Below, piece by piece: positions 44,856-53,548 of a stretch of DNA of 64,000 nt; within the stretch, counting starts at the first letter, position 1; each line of letters starts with the position of its first letter. The notes beneath the pieces are model-generated. The model saw only the letters and a program-made list of their open reading frames with translations. It searched no databases and was not told where the DNA came from. The position numbers and the translations under genes were made by a program. The DNA comes from Flavobacteriales bacterium. GTDB taxonomy: Bacteria; Bacteroidota; Bacteroidia; Flavobacteriales_D; Sanyastnellaceae. The DNA lies in assembly GCA_002863125.1 (NCBI GenBank), contig PKEB01000028.1, forward strand, positions 24,238 through 88,237, read 5' to 3'.

Positions 44856-45259
44856 CGGCGTGCTTGTTTTGTTGGGGGTGCCAAGGGGTGCCGGCGTGGC
44901 CGGAGTCCGGAGTCGCCGATGCAGGTTGGGTGGAGACGGCCATTGCATGGCGCTTGCAGACGGGGCTTGACGCCTGCGGGGAAACCGGCAAGGCCGTGGA
45001 TGCCTTGACGCTGGAATGGATTGCTGCATCCCCGAAGGTTCGCGTGGAGATCACCACAAACGAGTGGCCGGTGTTGCGGCATTATCCGGAATTGAAAACG
45101 CCCCTGATCCAAGCGTTGGCCTGGGGGGAGTTGCAAGGAGTGGAATGGGATAAAGAAGCGCTCGTCAAGCTGCTGCGCAAAGTGGTGCGCAAGACGGACG
45201 GGCTCAAAAGCAGCCGGGTTCGGCCGTACCTCAAGCAGACGCCAACACGAACGTCGTGA
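44846..45259 (+). CDS. Hypothetical protein, possible short lipoprotein
   Basis: A 137-residue ORF overlapping the saccharopine dehydrogenase stop by 10 bases. It starts with a hydrophobic MLLTACLFCWGCQG segment with three Cys, which might be a lipoprotein signal but is unusually short. The remainder is soluble with a Trp/Glu/Leu-rich helix (TPLIQALAWGELQGVEWD) and a Lys/Arg-rich tail. No family recognised. Its 3' end overlaps a tiny ORF on the other strand. Confidence 0.5.
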   Translation: MLLTACLFCWGCQGVPAWPESGVADAGWVETAIAWRLQTGLDACGETGKAVDALTLEWIAASPKVRVEITTNEWPVLRHYPELKTPLIQALAWGELQGVEWDKEALVKLLRKVVRKTDGLKSSRVRPYLKQTPTRTS

Positions 45260-45317
45260 TGGAGGCGATGAACATCAAAATCGCCAAAGCCAGGTACCGA
45301 AGTGGAATCGCTTTCAT
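45231..45317 (-). CDS. Candidate 28-residue membrane peptide
   Basis: An ATG-initiated ORF of 28 codons: two basic residues in the first seven, then about 20 hydrophobic residues ending in ASA. The pattern of a single-helix microprotein is convincing, but the ORF is short enough to arise by chance and overlaps the neighbouring gene by 29 bases. Confidence 0.25.
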   Translation of the reverse strand: MKAIPLRYLALAILMFIASITTFVLASA

Positions 45318-45405
45318 GGGTTCCTTTACGGGGTCTTCTGCCAAGAGGTTGCAACCGAGCGCGCTTTTTTGGCATGAAATCCAACAAACCAACCACTACA
45401 GGAGT

Positions 45406-45413
45406 TAGGTTTG
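45406..45413 (+). promoter_or_regulatory. TAnnTTTG -7-type element for ispH
   Basis: TAGGTTTG, exact consensus, 18 bases upstream of ATG 45432. Confidence 0.45.
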
Positions 45414-45431
45414 AAGCACAGGTAGTCCGAT

Positions 45432-46682
45432 ATGCGCAGTTTTGACGTCCCCGAATTTTACCGCAGCCCCATCATCGCCCGGGTCAAGCAGAAACGCAAG
45501 GTCCGCGACCCCCGCAAGCGCGACTTCTCGCCGTCGGTGCTTGACTTCGGGACCGTACGGTTCGTGATGGCACGGCATTTTGGGTTTTGTTTCGGGGTAG
45601 AGAACGCCATCGAAATCGCCTACCGTGCCTTGGAGGAAAACCCCGGCAAGCGCATTTTTTTGCTCAGCCAGATGATCCATAATCCAGAGGTGAATGCGGA
45701 CCTGACGGCCCAAGGCATTCGCTTTTTGCAGGACCCCGAGGGGAACACCCTCACGCCGCTGAGCGAACTGCAGGCGGACGATGTGGTGTTGATCCCCGCA
45801 TTTGGAACCACGCTTGAGCTCGAAGCGCAGCTCGAAACCATCGGAGTGGACGTCTCGAAATACAACACCACCTGCCCGTTCGTGGAGAAGGTGTGGAAAC
45901 GTTCGGCCAAGCTCGCGACGTCGGATTACACCATCGTTATCCACGGCAAACCCCAGCACGAAGAGACCCGGGCGACCTTTAGTCACGCCCGCGGGTCGGG
46001 CCACGCACTGGTCATCAAGAACATGGCAGAGGCAGAGGTGCTGTGCGACTTCATTGAAGGCAAACGACCGTTGGATGATTTTTGGACGCACTTTGAAGGC
46101 CGTGCATCCGATGGATTTGACCCTGCGGAGCACCTCGAGCGCGTTGGGGTGGTCAACCAAACCACGATGTTGGCGTCGGACACCCAAGCCATCAGCGACC
46201 GCATCAAGGTCTCCATCGAAGCGAAGGCCACCGACGGTGAGGCATTTGCCAACACCCGCGACACCTTGTGCTATGCTACCAATGACAACCAACAGGCCAC
46301 CCAAGCGGCACTGACCGCTGGCCGGTTGGATACCGCTGTGGTGGTGGGGGGCTACAACAGCTCGAATACCTCGCATTTGGTGGAATTGTGCGAGGAGCAG
46401 GTGCCGACGTTTTTTGTGCGCAATGAGAAGGAATTCATGCCGGACGGCCTGCTGAAGCACTTCGACTGGCGCAGCGGCTTGCACCAAGAAACCATGGATC
46501 CCTGGCCGGTGGGTCAGGAGGGCGAAGCCCCCACGGTGTTGCTGACAAGTGGTGCCTCGTGCCCCGATGCGACGGTGGACCGCGTCATGCATGCAATCTT
46601 GGACCGCTACCCCGGTTCAAAAGATGTTGAAGACGTGTTGATTGCCTTTGAACAAGAATTGGACGCCCAGCCGCTTTCGTGA
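45432..46682 (+). CDS. ispH: 4-hydroxy-3-methylbut-2-enyl diphosphate reductase (long form)
   Basis: A 416-residue [4Fe-4S] enzyme for the last step of the MEP pathway, making IPP and DMAPP. The three cluster cysteines lie in HFGFCFGVENA (Cys53), NTTCPFVEKVW (about 146) and LTSGASCPDATVD (about 378); KPQHEETRAT holds conserved His/Glu. At 416 residues it is about 100 longer than E. coli IspH and resembles the long form of cyanobacteria and plants. It supplies precursors that the carotenoid operon 5 kb downstream would use. The next gene follows with 50 bases spacing. Confidence 0.94.
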   Translation: MRSFDVPEFYRSPIIARVKQKRKVRDPRKRDFSPSVLDFGTVRFVMARHFGFCFGVENAIEIAYRALEENPGKRIFLLSQMIHNPEVNADLTAQGIRFLQDPEGNTLTPLSELQADDVVLIPAFGTTLELEAQLETIGVDVSKYNTTCPFVEKVWKRSAKLATSDYTIVIHGKPQHEETRATFSHARGSGHALVIKNMAEAEVLCDFIEGKRPLDDFWTHFEGRASDGFDPAEHLERVGVVNQTTMLASDTQAISDRIKVSIEAKATDGEAFANTRDTLCYATNDNQQATQAALTAGRLDTAVVVGGYNSSNTSHLVELCEEQVPTFFVRNEKEFMPDGLLKHFDWRSGLHQETMDPWPVGQEGEAPTVLLTSGASCPDATVDRVMHAILDRYPGSKDVEDVLIAFEQELDAQPLS

Positions 46683-46732
46683 GCGCGGCGGTCGTATTTT
46701 CGTTTTTCATGCAAGCTCCACGCCTTCGTTCC

Positions 46733-47095
46733 ATGTTTCGTAACGTCCGCACGGAGCCGCGGCGGTTTCAATTCCGTTCGCGGCACTTGCCGGATTTGGA
46801 TCCCAAATGGGCCGAGCGCAAAGAGCTCATTGAAGCCGAGGTGGCCGGGGAGCAAGACCCCGACGCCGCACCCGCACGGCCCATCCGGTTTCGTTCCAGC
46901 CGCACCAAGGCGGAGACGGCGGAAGGCGCCTCTGAATGGAAGGAACGGCGGCAAGCGCAGATCCTTGGAGCGCGGTACGCCATGCTCCGGGCTGTGGTCA
47001 TCGCGGCCGGACTGGTCTGGTTGGCGTGGCGCGGGATGGTATGGGTGGAGACCAGTGATTTTTCGGATGTACTAAAGTGGATGGAGGATGCCTGA
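46733..47095 (+). CDS. Hypothetical membrane-anchored protein upstream of mutL
   Basis: A 120-residue protein: a basic, Arg-rich N-terminal half (FRNVRTEPRRFQFRSRHLP), a helical DPKWAERKELIEAEVAG segment, and a C-terminal transmembrane helix (about 84-103). A protein of similar shape lies before mutL in many Bacteroidota. Function unknown. ATG 46733 is chosen over 46679/46709 because of the conserved start shape and the TATTTTCG element (46695-46702). It overlaps mutL by 8 bases. Confidence 0.7.
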   Translation: MFRNVRTEPRRFQFRSRHLPDLDPKWAERKELIEAEVAGEQDPDAAPARPIRFRSSRTKAETAEGASEWKERRQAQILGARYAMLRAVVIAAGLVWLAWRGMVWVETSDFSDVLKWMEDA

Positions 47096-48953
47096 GGTGA
47101 TACGGCAGTTGCCAGAAAATGTAGCAAATCAGATTGCAGCGGGGGAGGTCATTCAGCGGCCTGCTTCGGCGGTGAAGGAGTTGATGGAAAACGCCGTGGA
47201 CGCCGGTGCCTCGCGCATCGACGTGCGCGTAGTGGACGCCGGCCGTACGCTGATCCATGTGATGGACAACGGAGTGGGCATGGTTGAGGCCGATGCGAAG
47301 CGCTGCTTTGACCGCCACGCGACCTCCAAAATCACGTCGGCGGACGACCTGTTCACCATCGTATCCAAAGGATTCCGCGGCGAGGCATTGGCTTCGATTG
47401 CCTCCATTGCCCACGTCGAATTGAAGACGCGCCACGCGAGCGATGAGTGTGGCATCCAGCTGAACATGGAAGGAGGGGCCTTGGCTCAAGAAACGCCCGT
47501 GGCCATGGAAGGGGGCACACAGATTGCCGTGCGCCACTTGTTCTTCAATGTTCCCGCCCGCCGGAATTTCCTAAAATCCGACGCCGTTGAAATGCGGCAC
47601 GTCATCGATGAATTTCACCGCGTCGCATTGGCGCATGAGGCCATTCATTTTACGCTCACCCGCAACGACAGCGAGTTGTTTGATCTGCGGCCGGCCACCT
47701 TGCGCAAGCGCGTCATTGGCGTGTTCGGGAGCAAGTACGATGAACGCCTGGTGCCCGTTGACGAGAGCACAGATGTGGTAGGGGTGAAGGGGTTTGTTGG
47801 GAAGCCGGCCTTCGCCCGCCGCACGCGGGGCGAGCAGTTTTTGTTCGTCAACCAGCGGTTTGTCAAGCACGGGCTCATTCACCGGACCATCATGAACGCC
47901 TATGAAGGGTTGCTGCCTCCTGGTCAATACCCGCTTTACGTGCTGTTCCTGACCATTGATCCCGCGCGACTCGATGTCAACATCCATCCGACCAAAACGG
48001 AAATCAAATTTGACGAAGACCAGCACATTCAGTCCCTGCTGCTGCCTTCAATTCGCAGAGGCTTGGGCAAGCATGCGGTGGCACCTTCGTTGGATTTCGA
48101 CCAGGAATCCAGCTTGAACATCGCCCCTTTGCCGAAGGACCGCGTTGTTGCCGAACCGGTGGTGCAGGTCAACACCGATTACAACCCGTTCCAATCCAAA
48201 GCCGCTCCGGGCGGGTCTTCAGGCGGCGGGTTGCGGCCCGGTCGTGGCCAAATGGATGCGTGGAAGTCCCTGTACGAAAAGGCATGGCAACCCGGGGGCG
48301 AAGCTGGGCCGGTGGCGCACGAAGAGCATGCCATGCAATCCTCGGCTTCTGGTGAAGTCGGCGCGCAACTCGAGGCGGGCGATGAGGTTGTTGTGAAGCA
48401 GCGGCCGCTGTTTCAACTGCAGAACAAGTACATCGTGACCGCCACCAAATCGGGTTTGCTCGTCGTCGATCAGCACCGCGCGCACCAGCGCATCTTGTAC
48501 GAGGAGTTGGTGCGCCAATTGGAGCCAGAGGGCACTCCGGCAGCCACGCAGCAATTGCTATTCCCTGCAGCCATTGACCTCAATGCTGCGGATCAGTTGT
48601 TCGTTTTGCAATCGCGCGACTGGCTGGCCAAGTTTGGCTTGCTCATTGCCGAACACGACGATGGAATAGAAGTCCAAGGCATGCCACTGGAGGCGGACAC
48701 CACGCCGGAATCGCTCATCCAGGCCATCCTCGAGGAACGTGCGGCGGAGGTAGCGGGTGTGAGCCGGGAGGAACGGGTCGCTGCGCGGCTTGCGGCCTCC
48801 ATGGCCGTTCGGGTGGGCAAGGCCCTCAAGCCCGAGGAGATGGTGGACTTGGTCGACCGGCTGTTTGGCTGCTCGACGCCAGCCCTCGACCCTTTCGGTC
48901 GCACGGTCATTGTTAATTTTGAATCCAACGAACTCGAGCAACGATTCCGCTGA
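47088..48953 (+). CDS. mutL: DNA mismatch repair endonuclease MutL
   Basis: A 621-residue mismatch-repair protein. GHKL ATPase motifs in order: ELMENAVDAGA (about 31-41), DNGVGM (about 62-67), GFRGEALASI (about 92-101). A flexible linker runs about 330-430. The C-terminal dimerisation/endonuclease domain has DQHRAHQRILYEE, corresponding to the DQHA(X)2E(X)4E metal site with Gln in place of the first Glu; nicking activity is therefore uncertain. Rhomboid gene follows with a 1-base overlap. Confidence 0.96.
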   Translation: MPEVIRQLPENVANQIAAGEVIQRPASAVKELMENAVDAGASRIDVRVVDAGRTLIHVMDNGVGMVEADAKRCFDRHATSKITSADDLFTIVSKGFRGEALASIASIAHVELKTRHASDECGIQLNMEGGALAQETPVAMEGGTQIAVRHLFFNVPARRNFLKSDAVEMRHVIDEFHRVALAHEAIHFTLTRNDSELFDLRPATLRKRVIGVFGSKYDERLVPVDESTDVVGVKGFVGKPAFARRTRGEQFLFVNQRFVKHGLIHRTIMNAYEGLLPPGQYPLYVLFLTIDPARLDVNIHPTKTEIKFDEDQHIQSLLLPSIRRGLGKHAVAPSLDFDQESSLNIAPLPKDRVVAEPVVQVNTDYNPFQSKAAPGGSSGGGLRPGRGQMDAWKSLYEKAWQPGGEAGPVAHEEHAMQSSASGEVGAQLEAGDEVVVKQRPLFQLQNKYIVTATKSGLLVVDQHRAHQRILYEELVRQLEPEGTPAATQQLLFPAAIDLNAADQLFVLQSRDWLAKFGLLIAEHDDGIEVQGMPLEADTTPESLIQAILEERAAEVAGVSREERVAARLAASMAVRVGKALKPEEMVDLVDRLFGCSTPALDPFGRTVIVNFESNELEQRFR

Positions 48954-49636
48954 TGCTGAACAACGCCCCTCCGGTGGTCAAAAATTTGATCATCATCAAC
49001 GTACTTTTTTACCTCGCGACGATGGCACTGGGCGAATACCAGATGCTGCACTACTTCGCGGGAACGTATCCGGGCTCGCCGAATTTCTACCCGTGGCAGG
49101 TGATCACGCACATGTTCATGCACGGCGGCCTCGGGCACATTTTCTTCAACATGTTCGCTTTGTACATGTTTGGCGGGCAGCTCGAGCGGCTGTGGGGCCC
49201 ACAGCGGTTTTTGAATTACTACATCATCTGCGGCCTGGGCGGCTTTTTCTTGCACGAGCTGTTCGTTGGAATTGAGCTGAACAACGTGTACGGGACCTTC
49301 TTTCCTGCATTTGACCAGCCCTTGGGCGTTTCGAATCAGTTGTGGACGATGCAATTGGATGCGGAGTTTGGTCGGGTGGTGGGTGCATCCGGTGCGGTCT
49401 TCGGCATTTTGTTGGCATTCGGGATGTTGTTTCCGAATACGCGGCTGATGCTCTTGTTTCCACCCATTCCCATCAAGGCCAAGTACTTTGTGATTGGCTA
49501 TGGGATTTTGGAATTGAGCCTCGCGCTGGACAATGCGTCCGGTGATAACGTGGCCCACTTCGCCCACCTGGGCGGTATGCTGTTTGGTTACATGCTGCTC
49601 AAGCGGTGGCAAAAAGAACGCGGCACTTTTTACTGA
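48953..49636 (+). CDS. Rhomboid family intramembrane serine protease (first)
   Basis: A 227-residue six-helix membrane protease. The catalytic Ser lies in GASGAVFG (about 144-151) and the His in HFAHLGGMLFG near 202; HMFMHGGLGHIFFNMF contains the rhomboid L1/TM2 His-Asn cluster. It overlaps mutL by one base and precedes a second rhomboid by 12 bases, a conserved Bacteroidota arrangement. Substrates unknown. Confidence 0.92.
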   Translation: MLNNAPPVVKNLIIINVLFYLATMALGEYQMLHYFAGTYPGSPNFYPWQVITHMFMHGGLGHIFFNMFALYMFGGQLERLWGPQRFLNYYIICGLGGFFLHELFVGIELNNVYGTFFPAFDQPLGVSNQLWTMQLDAEFGRVVGASGAVFGILLAFGMLFPNTRLMLLFPPIPIKAKYFVIGYGILELSLALDNASGDNVAHFAHLGGMLFGYMLLKRWQKERGTFY

Positions 49637-49648
49637 TTTTAGTCAGCG

Positions 49649-50551
49649 ATGTTGGATGACTTGAAACGCCAATGGGAAGCCGGGAGCATGTTGACCCGGT
49701 TGATTTTCGCCAATGTAGGCGTGTTCACGGTGATCATGACGCTCCGTTTGCTCACCACGTTCGGCGCGTTGGACAGCGGATGGGTCAATGGCGTATACGG
49801 ATTGGCCACTTCTTGGAAGGCCGAAGTGCTGATGTACCGACCGTGGTCCGTTATCACGCACATGTTCGTTCACGTGGACATATGGCACATGGTCATCAAC
49901 ATGGCGTGGCTGTACTGGATGGGCCGCATGTTCATGGTCCAATTCGGCGCACGGCGTTTGCTCAGCACCTACATGGTGGGCGGACTCGCGGGATTCGCGC
50001 TGTACGCGGTGGCTTCCAACTTGGCTCCGGCGTTCCAACAAAGCACATTTGCCTACGGCGCGAGTGCAGCGACCATGGCCATCATGGCTGCAACGGCCAC
50101 CGCCAACCCGAACACCAATGTGCGCCTGTTTTTACTCGGTACGGTGCCGCTGAAGTACCTCGCCATCGGCTGGGTACTCCTGGATTATTTCGCCCTCGGC
50201 AACGGAGCCAATGCCGGCGGCAACCTCGCGCACCTGGGCGGAGCGGCATTCGGCTACCTAATGATCAAGCAATCGCAAGTCGGTCGGGACTGGGTAGGGT
50301 GGTTTGAGCGCTTGATTGATGCTTTCATGGGCCTCATTCAAGGCGGTAGCATCCCAACGCCGCGGAAGAAAACGCGCTTCCGAAAAGTCAAAGACAACCG
50401 CTCCACGCGCGTCAAAAGCGATGAGGATTTCAACCGCGAAAAGCACGAGCGCTCCGAGCGCATGGACACCATCCTCGACAAAGTATCCAAGCACGGGTAC
50501 GAGAACCTGACGGCTGAAGAAAAAGACTTCCTCTTCCGGCAATCCAACTGA
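49649..50551 (+). CDS. Rhomboid family intramembrane serine protease (second), with C-terminal cytosolic domain
   Basis: A 300-residue rhomboid with six helices (about 17-215). The catalytic Ser is in YGASAATM (about 132-139), His in NLAHLGGAAFG near 193, and HMFVHVDIWHMVINM carries the conserved His/Asn. After the helices a roughly 85-residue charged tail ends in a small domain (MDTILDKVSKHGYENLTAEEKDFL) of the DUF6576 type. It overlaps the next gene by one base. Confidence 0.9.
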   Translation: MLDDLKRQWEAGSMLTRLIFANVGVFTVIMTLRLLTTFGALDSGWVNGVYGLATSWKAEVLMYRPWSVITHMFVHVDIWHMVINMAWLYWMGRMFMVQFGARRLLSTYMVGGLAGFALYAVASNLAPAFQQSTFAYGASAATMAIMAATATANPNTNVRLFLLGTVPLKYLAIGWVLLDYFALGNGANAGGNLAHLGGAAFGYLMIKQSQVGRDWVGWFERLIDAFMGLIQGGSIPTPRKKTRFRKVKDNRSTRVKSDEDFNREKHERSERMDTILDKVSKHGYENLTAEEKDFLFRQSN

Positions 50552-51654
50552 TGACCGCGAAACGTTCAACCTTTCGACCGGTGTGGTCTCTCTTGTTTTT
50601 GCTCCCAGGTGGAATGGGGGTGGTCCTGGCTGAACTGGCGGTGCGGGTGCCCCCGGTGGACGTGCCGGTGCTGGCGCTGTTTGGGATGGCCTACCCGTTG
50701 GCCTCGTGCGCACTCATCATTGGCGCATTTGGGGCGCTGTGGTCCCGCCGCTGGAAAGCGGGCCTGGCCGGTGCACTCCTGCTCGCCTTGAGCTGGTCGC
50801 ATGTGACGGCGACCTGGGGCAGTTTTGGTGGCCCGAACGACGCCGAGCCGCAGCAACTCAAGGTGGTGACGTGGAACGTGCGTCAATTCAATCGGTACGC
50901 GTGGATCGAGCAAACGGGCGTGCGGGATTCGATTTTGAGCTACCTCGCGGCCCAAGATGCAGATGTCATTTGCTTGCAGGAGTGCTTCTTGGAAGACCGC
51001 CGTCAGCCGTGGATGTCATCCGACCGGCTGCAGCAAGCCACGGGGCTGAACCACTGGGAAGAGGAGTTCAAGTTGGGGCGCGGACAGGACAAACTTTTCG
51101 GATTGGCGGTGCTTTCGCGGTACCCGATGGTGGCCAAATCAGCCATCCGGTTTGACAACGACAAAAACAACAACGGCATGTACGTGGACCTCCTCGTCGG
51201 GAGCGATACGGTGCGCGTGTACAACATGCACCTGAGCAGCATCGGCTTTGAAAAGGAGGATTACGAGGATGCGCGCAATGTGCAGGACGAAGCCGCGCGG
51301 TTGCGGCTGTACAATCGGTTGGCCGCCGCGTGGCAAAAGCGCACGGACCAAGCCGAACAGGTTGCAGCATCGGTGGCGGAAAGTCCGTACCCAGTGATCG
51401 CGGTCGGGGACTTCAACGACACGCCGGTGTCCTACGCGGCGCAGCGATTCAGTGCTTACCTGCGCGATGCCTACCGTTCGGCGGGAGCATTCCAAGGCCC
51501 GTTGCTGGGCGCATCTTACATCGGTGATTTGCCGTTTTTGCGCATCGATCAGGTGTGGGCCAGTCCGGGGTTGGATGTGGTGGATTACCAAACGGGCCGC
51601 GTCGAACTCTCCGACCACCGCCCAGTCTGCGCGGCATTTCATTGGGGGGAGTGA
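50551..51654 (+). CDS. Endonuclease/exonuclease/phosphatase family membrane protein
   Basis: A 367-residue protein with three N-terminal hydrophobic helices (about 10-30, 40-62, 70-86) and a DNase I-like domain (about 100-365): VVTWNVRQFNRY, ICLQECF (catalytic Glu), GDFNDTPVS and LSDHRPVCAAF (catalytic Asp-His). It may hydrolyse phosphodiesters or phospholipid/inositol-type substrates at the membrane; target unknown. It is the end of the mutL-rhomboid-rhomboid run, a common order in Bacteroidota. Its stop abuts that of crtY (TGA|TTA). Confidence 0.88.
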   Translation: MTAKRSTFRPVWSLLFLLPGGMGVVLAELAVRVPPVDVPVLALFGMAYPLASCALIIGAFGALWSRRWKAGLAGALLLALSWSHVTATWGSFGGPNDAEPQQLKVVTWNVRQFNRYAWIEQTGVRDSILSYLAAQDADVICLQECFLEDRRQPWMSSDRLQQATGLNHWEEEFKLGRGQDKLFGLAVLSRYPMVAKSAIRFDNDKNNNGMYVDLLVGSDTVRVYNMHLSSIGFEKEDYEDARNVQDEAARLRLYNRLAAAWQKRTDQAEQVAASVAESPYPVIAVGDFNDTPVSYAAQRFSAYLRDAYRSAGAFQGPLLGASYIGDLPFLRIDQVWASPGLDVVDYQTGRVELSDHRPVCAAFHWGE

Positions 51655-52407
51655 TTAAGCGAGGCGCTCCCTGTCGGCGTCGCGTTTCCGCAGGGCTTCA
51701 ATGCCGGCGATGTGCATCGCGATCAGCAAGAAACCGTATACCAAGTCATCGGCGGGCATCGTGAAGATGCGCCAGCCCGTGTTGTGCCCGGGGTGGTACC
51801 AGACGATTTGGTCGGTGATGGAAGCAACGTCGTTGTGGAGGAAGGGTTTTTCCCAAAATGACAGGCCGGTCAGAACGCCATTGGAAATCACAAACGGCAC
51901 CAACAAAACGAAGAAGGCCAACCACAAATCCGCCATGAACGGCTTGGCGTTGCGCTGTGCCCAAACCAGCCATGCTAGAGTGAATAGCGACGTCAAGGAA
52001 ATGTAATTCCGCGGGAAAAACACCACAACCAAAGCCACACAAAACAAAATGGCGGAAATGGTCAAAGTGGTCTCGGCGTGCTTGAGCGGGTTCCGTTTCA
52101 CGTAATGTTGCAGGGTGAAATAGGTGAATACGCTGCAGTAGGGAATACAGACGAAGAAGAGCAGCTCTTCAAAGGGCAGCCCCAATATGGACGGGCCGAG
52201 CAAGTAGTCGGAGTTGAATGCCCAAATTCCCATTTTGGTGAAAATGGCGTCCCACACAATGAAGAACGCTGCAACGGAGAGGTTGACTCGGAAGAAGTAC
52301 TTCCACTGCTTGTAAAACTGGACGTTTTTATCAAAGCTCAACAGCAGCGGCAAGGCCAGACAGCCCAGGTTCACCGCGAGGTACAAACCGTTGAATTCGT
52401 ACCACAT
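51655..52407 (-). CDS. crtY: Lycopene beta-cyclase, CrtYcd/CarR-type membrane protein
   Basis: A 250-residue protein with about seven helices, made of two fused half-repeats of the lycopene cyclase domain. Each half carries its acidic motif: LPFEELLFF (about 78-86) and MPADDLVYG (about 217-225). It closes beta-ionone rings on lycopene; with cruF and crtD present it probably cyclises only one end. It is the last gene of the carotenoid operon and overlaps crtZ by one base (TAATG). Confidence 0.88.
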   Translation of the reverse strand: MWYEFNGLYLAVNLGCLALPLLLSFDKNVQFYKQWKYFFRVNLSVAAFFIVWDAIFTKMGIWAFNSDYLLGPSILGLPFEELLFFVCIPYCSVFTYFTLQHYVKRNPLKHAETTLTISAILFCVALVVVFFPRNYISLTSLFTLAWLVWAQRNAKPFMADLWLAFFVLLVPFVISNGVLTGLSFWEKPFLHNDVASITDQIVWYHPGHNTGWRIFTMPADDLVYGFLLIAMHIAGIEALRKRDADRERLA

Positions 52408-52904
52408 TACCCCAAGCTTGATTGGCGTTTGGCTCGCATAGCTTTGCGGGCATCAGCGAAGTATTTCCATGGCACCCAGAGCATGCCAAAGCATTCTCCA
52501 TCCTCCTTGCTGAGGTGTTTGTGGTGCACCTTGTGGGCCTTACGTATGGCCATCAAATAAACGTTTTCTGTGCGCGTGAAAATCTTAAATCGCTGGTGAA
52601 TGAAGATGTCATGGACCAGGAAATACGCCAAGCCATAGGCGGCAATGCCAGTGCCGATCCAGACGCGGAAGTCGCCTCCGGCCATGGACCCGGTGATGAA
52701 GCACGAGGCGCTGGGCACCGCGAAAATCAAGAAGAACGCATCGTTTTTTTCGAAGAATCCAGGTTCATGGACGTGGTGGTCTTCGTGGAAATACCACATC
52801 AACCCGTGCATGAGGTATTTGTGCGCGACCCAAGCCACACCTTCCATGGTGACGAAGGTGGCGAGCACAATCAGAGCGGGCGAGAGGTAGATCAACGTGT
52901 CCAT
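52407..52904 (-). CDS. crtZ: Beta-carotene 3-hydroxylase
   Basis: A 165-residue membrane di-iron hydroxylase adding 3-OH to beta-ionone rings. Four helices and the histidine motifs HKYLMH (about 28-33), HEDHH (about 40-44), HDIFIH and HKVHHKH are all intact. The frame is open upstream to 53066 inside the cruF gene; ATG 52904 gives the usual length. It overlaps cruF by 13 bases and crtY by 1. Confidence 0.92.
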   Translation of the reverse strand: MDTLIYLSPALIVLATFVTMEGVAWVAHKYLMHGLMWYFHEDHHVHEPGFFEKNDAFFLIFAVPSASCFITGSMAGGDFRVWIGTGIAAYGLAYFLVHDIFIHQRFKIFTRTENVYLMAIRKAHKVHHKHLSKEDGECFGMLWVPWKYFADARKAMRAKRQSSLG

Positions 52905-53548
52905 GGAAACCAATTCAAAAAAACGAAGAAGGATACAAAGATGGCAACAAGCAAACCGGTCCCGATGTTTTCTCGCCGCTGCCGGGGGAGTAGGTAAAAC
53001 ACAAAGCTGATTCCCCACCACGATGCGTAATTGAACCATGGCACGTGAACGCCTTCCCATGCCCACCAGCCGGCTTGGATGGCCACCGGTTCAATGAGGC
53101 CGTCAAATGCCGTCATCAAGGTCGCCGCGATAAGTGCCCGCACCAGCTTGCCCCGGCCGGTTTCGGCCCCCCACTGCATGCGGTTCATGAGCCGGTCCGT
53201 CCACCATCCACATCCCATTAGGGAAATCCACCAGAGTACCCCGAGGATCAATGGTACGCCAGCCACCATGGGTCCCAATGCTCTGCCATAGCTGTAGTTA
53301 CCAAAGAGGTAGCCGGTCTGCACCCCGATGATTTCGACTGCGATTCCACCGGCAAACGCGGCAACCCATGTCCAATGCCGTTCTTCCAAATCCGCCCAAA
53401 AGGCGAGCACCCCGTTGACGAGGAGATTGACCGCGGTGAAATCGAGGAAGTACTGTCCGTACCCCGCAAGGATGCCCGTCACACCTATGGTGTGCAGCAA
53501 CACCATGATCCGTGGGATCCAGTACCGTTCAAAATTTGCTGTGTTCAT
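52892..53548 (-). CDS. cruF: Carotenoid biosynthesis protein, CruF-like 1',2'-hydratase
   Basis: A 218-residue protein with six to seven helices of the DUF422/CruF family, which add water across the 1',2' double bond of the psi end of gamma-carotene or lycopene. GVQTGYLFGNYSYG (about 73-86) and WAWEGVHVPWFNY (about 164-176) are characteristic. Its presence next to a CrtD-type desaturase indicates that one end of the carotenoid remains acyclic. The start overlaps the crtD stop (ATGA). Confidence 0.85.
   Translation of the reverse strand: MNTANFERYWIPRIMVLLHTIGVTGILAGYGQYFLDFTAVNLLVNGVLAFWADLEERHWTWVAAFAGGIAVEIIGVQTGYLFGNYSYGRALGPMVAGVPLILGVLWWISLMGCGWWTDRLMNRMQWGAETGRGKLVRALIAATLMTAFDGLIEPVAIQAGWWAWEGVHVPWFNYASWWGISFVFYLLPRQRRENIGTGLLVAIFVSFFVFLNWFPWTR

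Noticed and set aside
45405..46592. 395-codon minus-strand ORF antisense to ispH
   Set aside because: Shadow ORF; IspH cluster cysteines are all in the plus frame.
48461..48500. MutL endonuclease motif with Gln replacing the first Glu, as a sign of an inactive enzyme
   Set aside because: I believe DQHRAHQR-like forms are common in Bacteroidota MutL, so this is probably lineage-typical and not a lesion; mentioned only in the gene entry.
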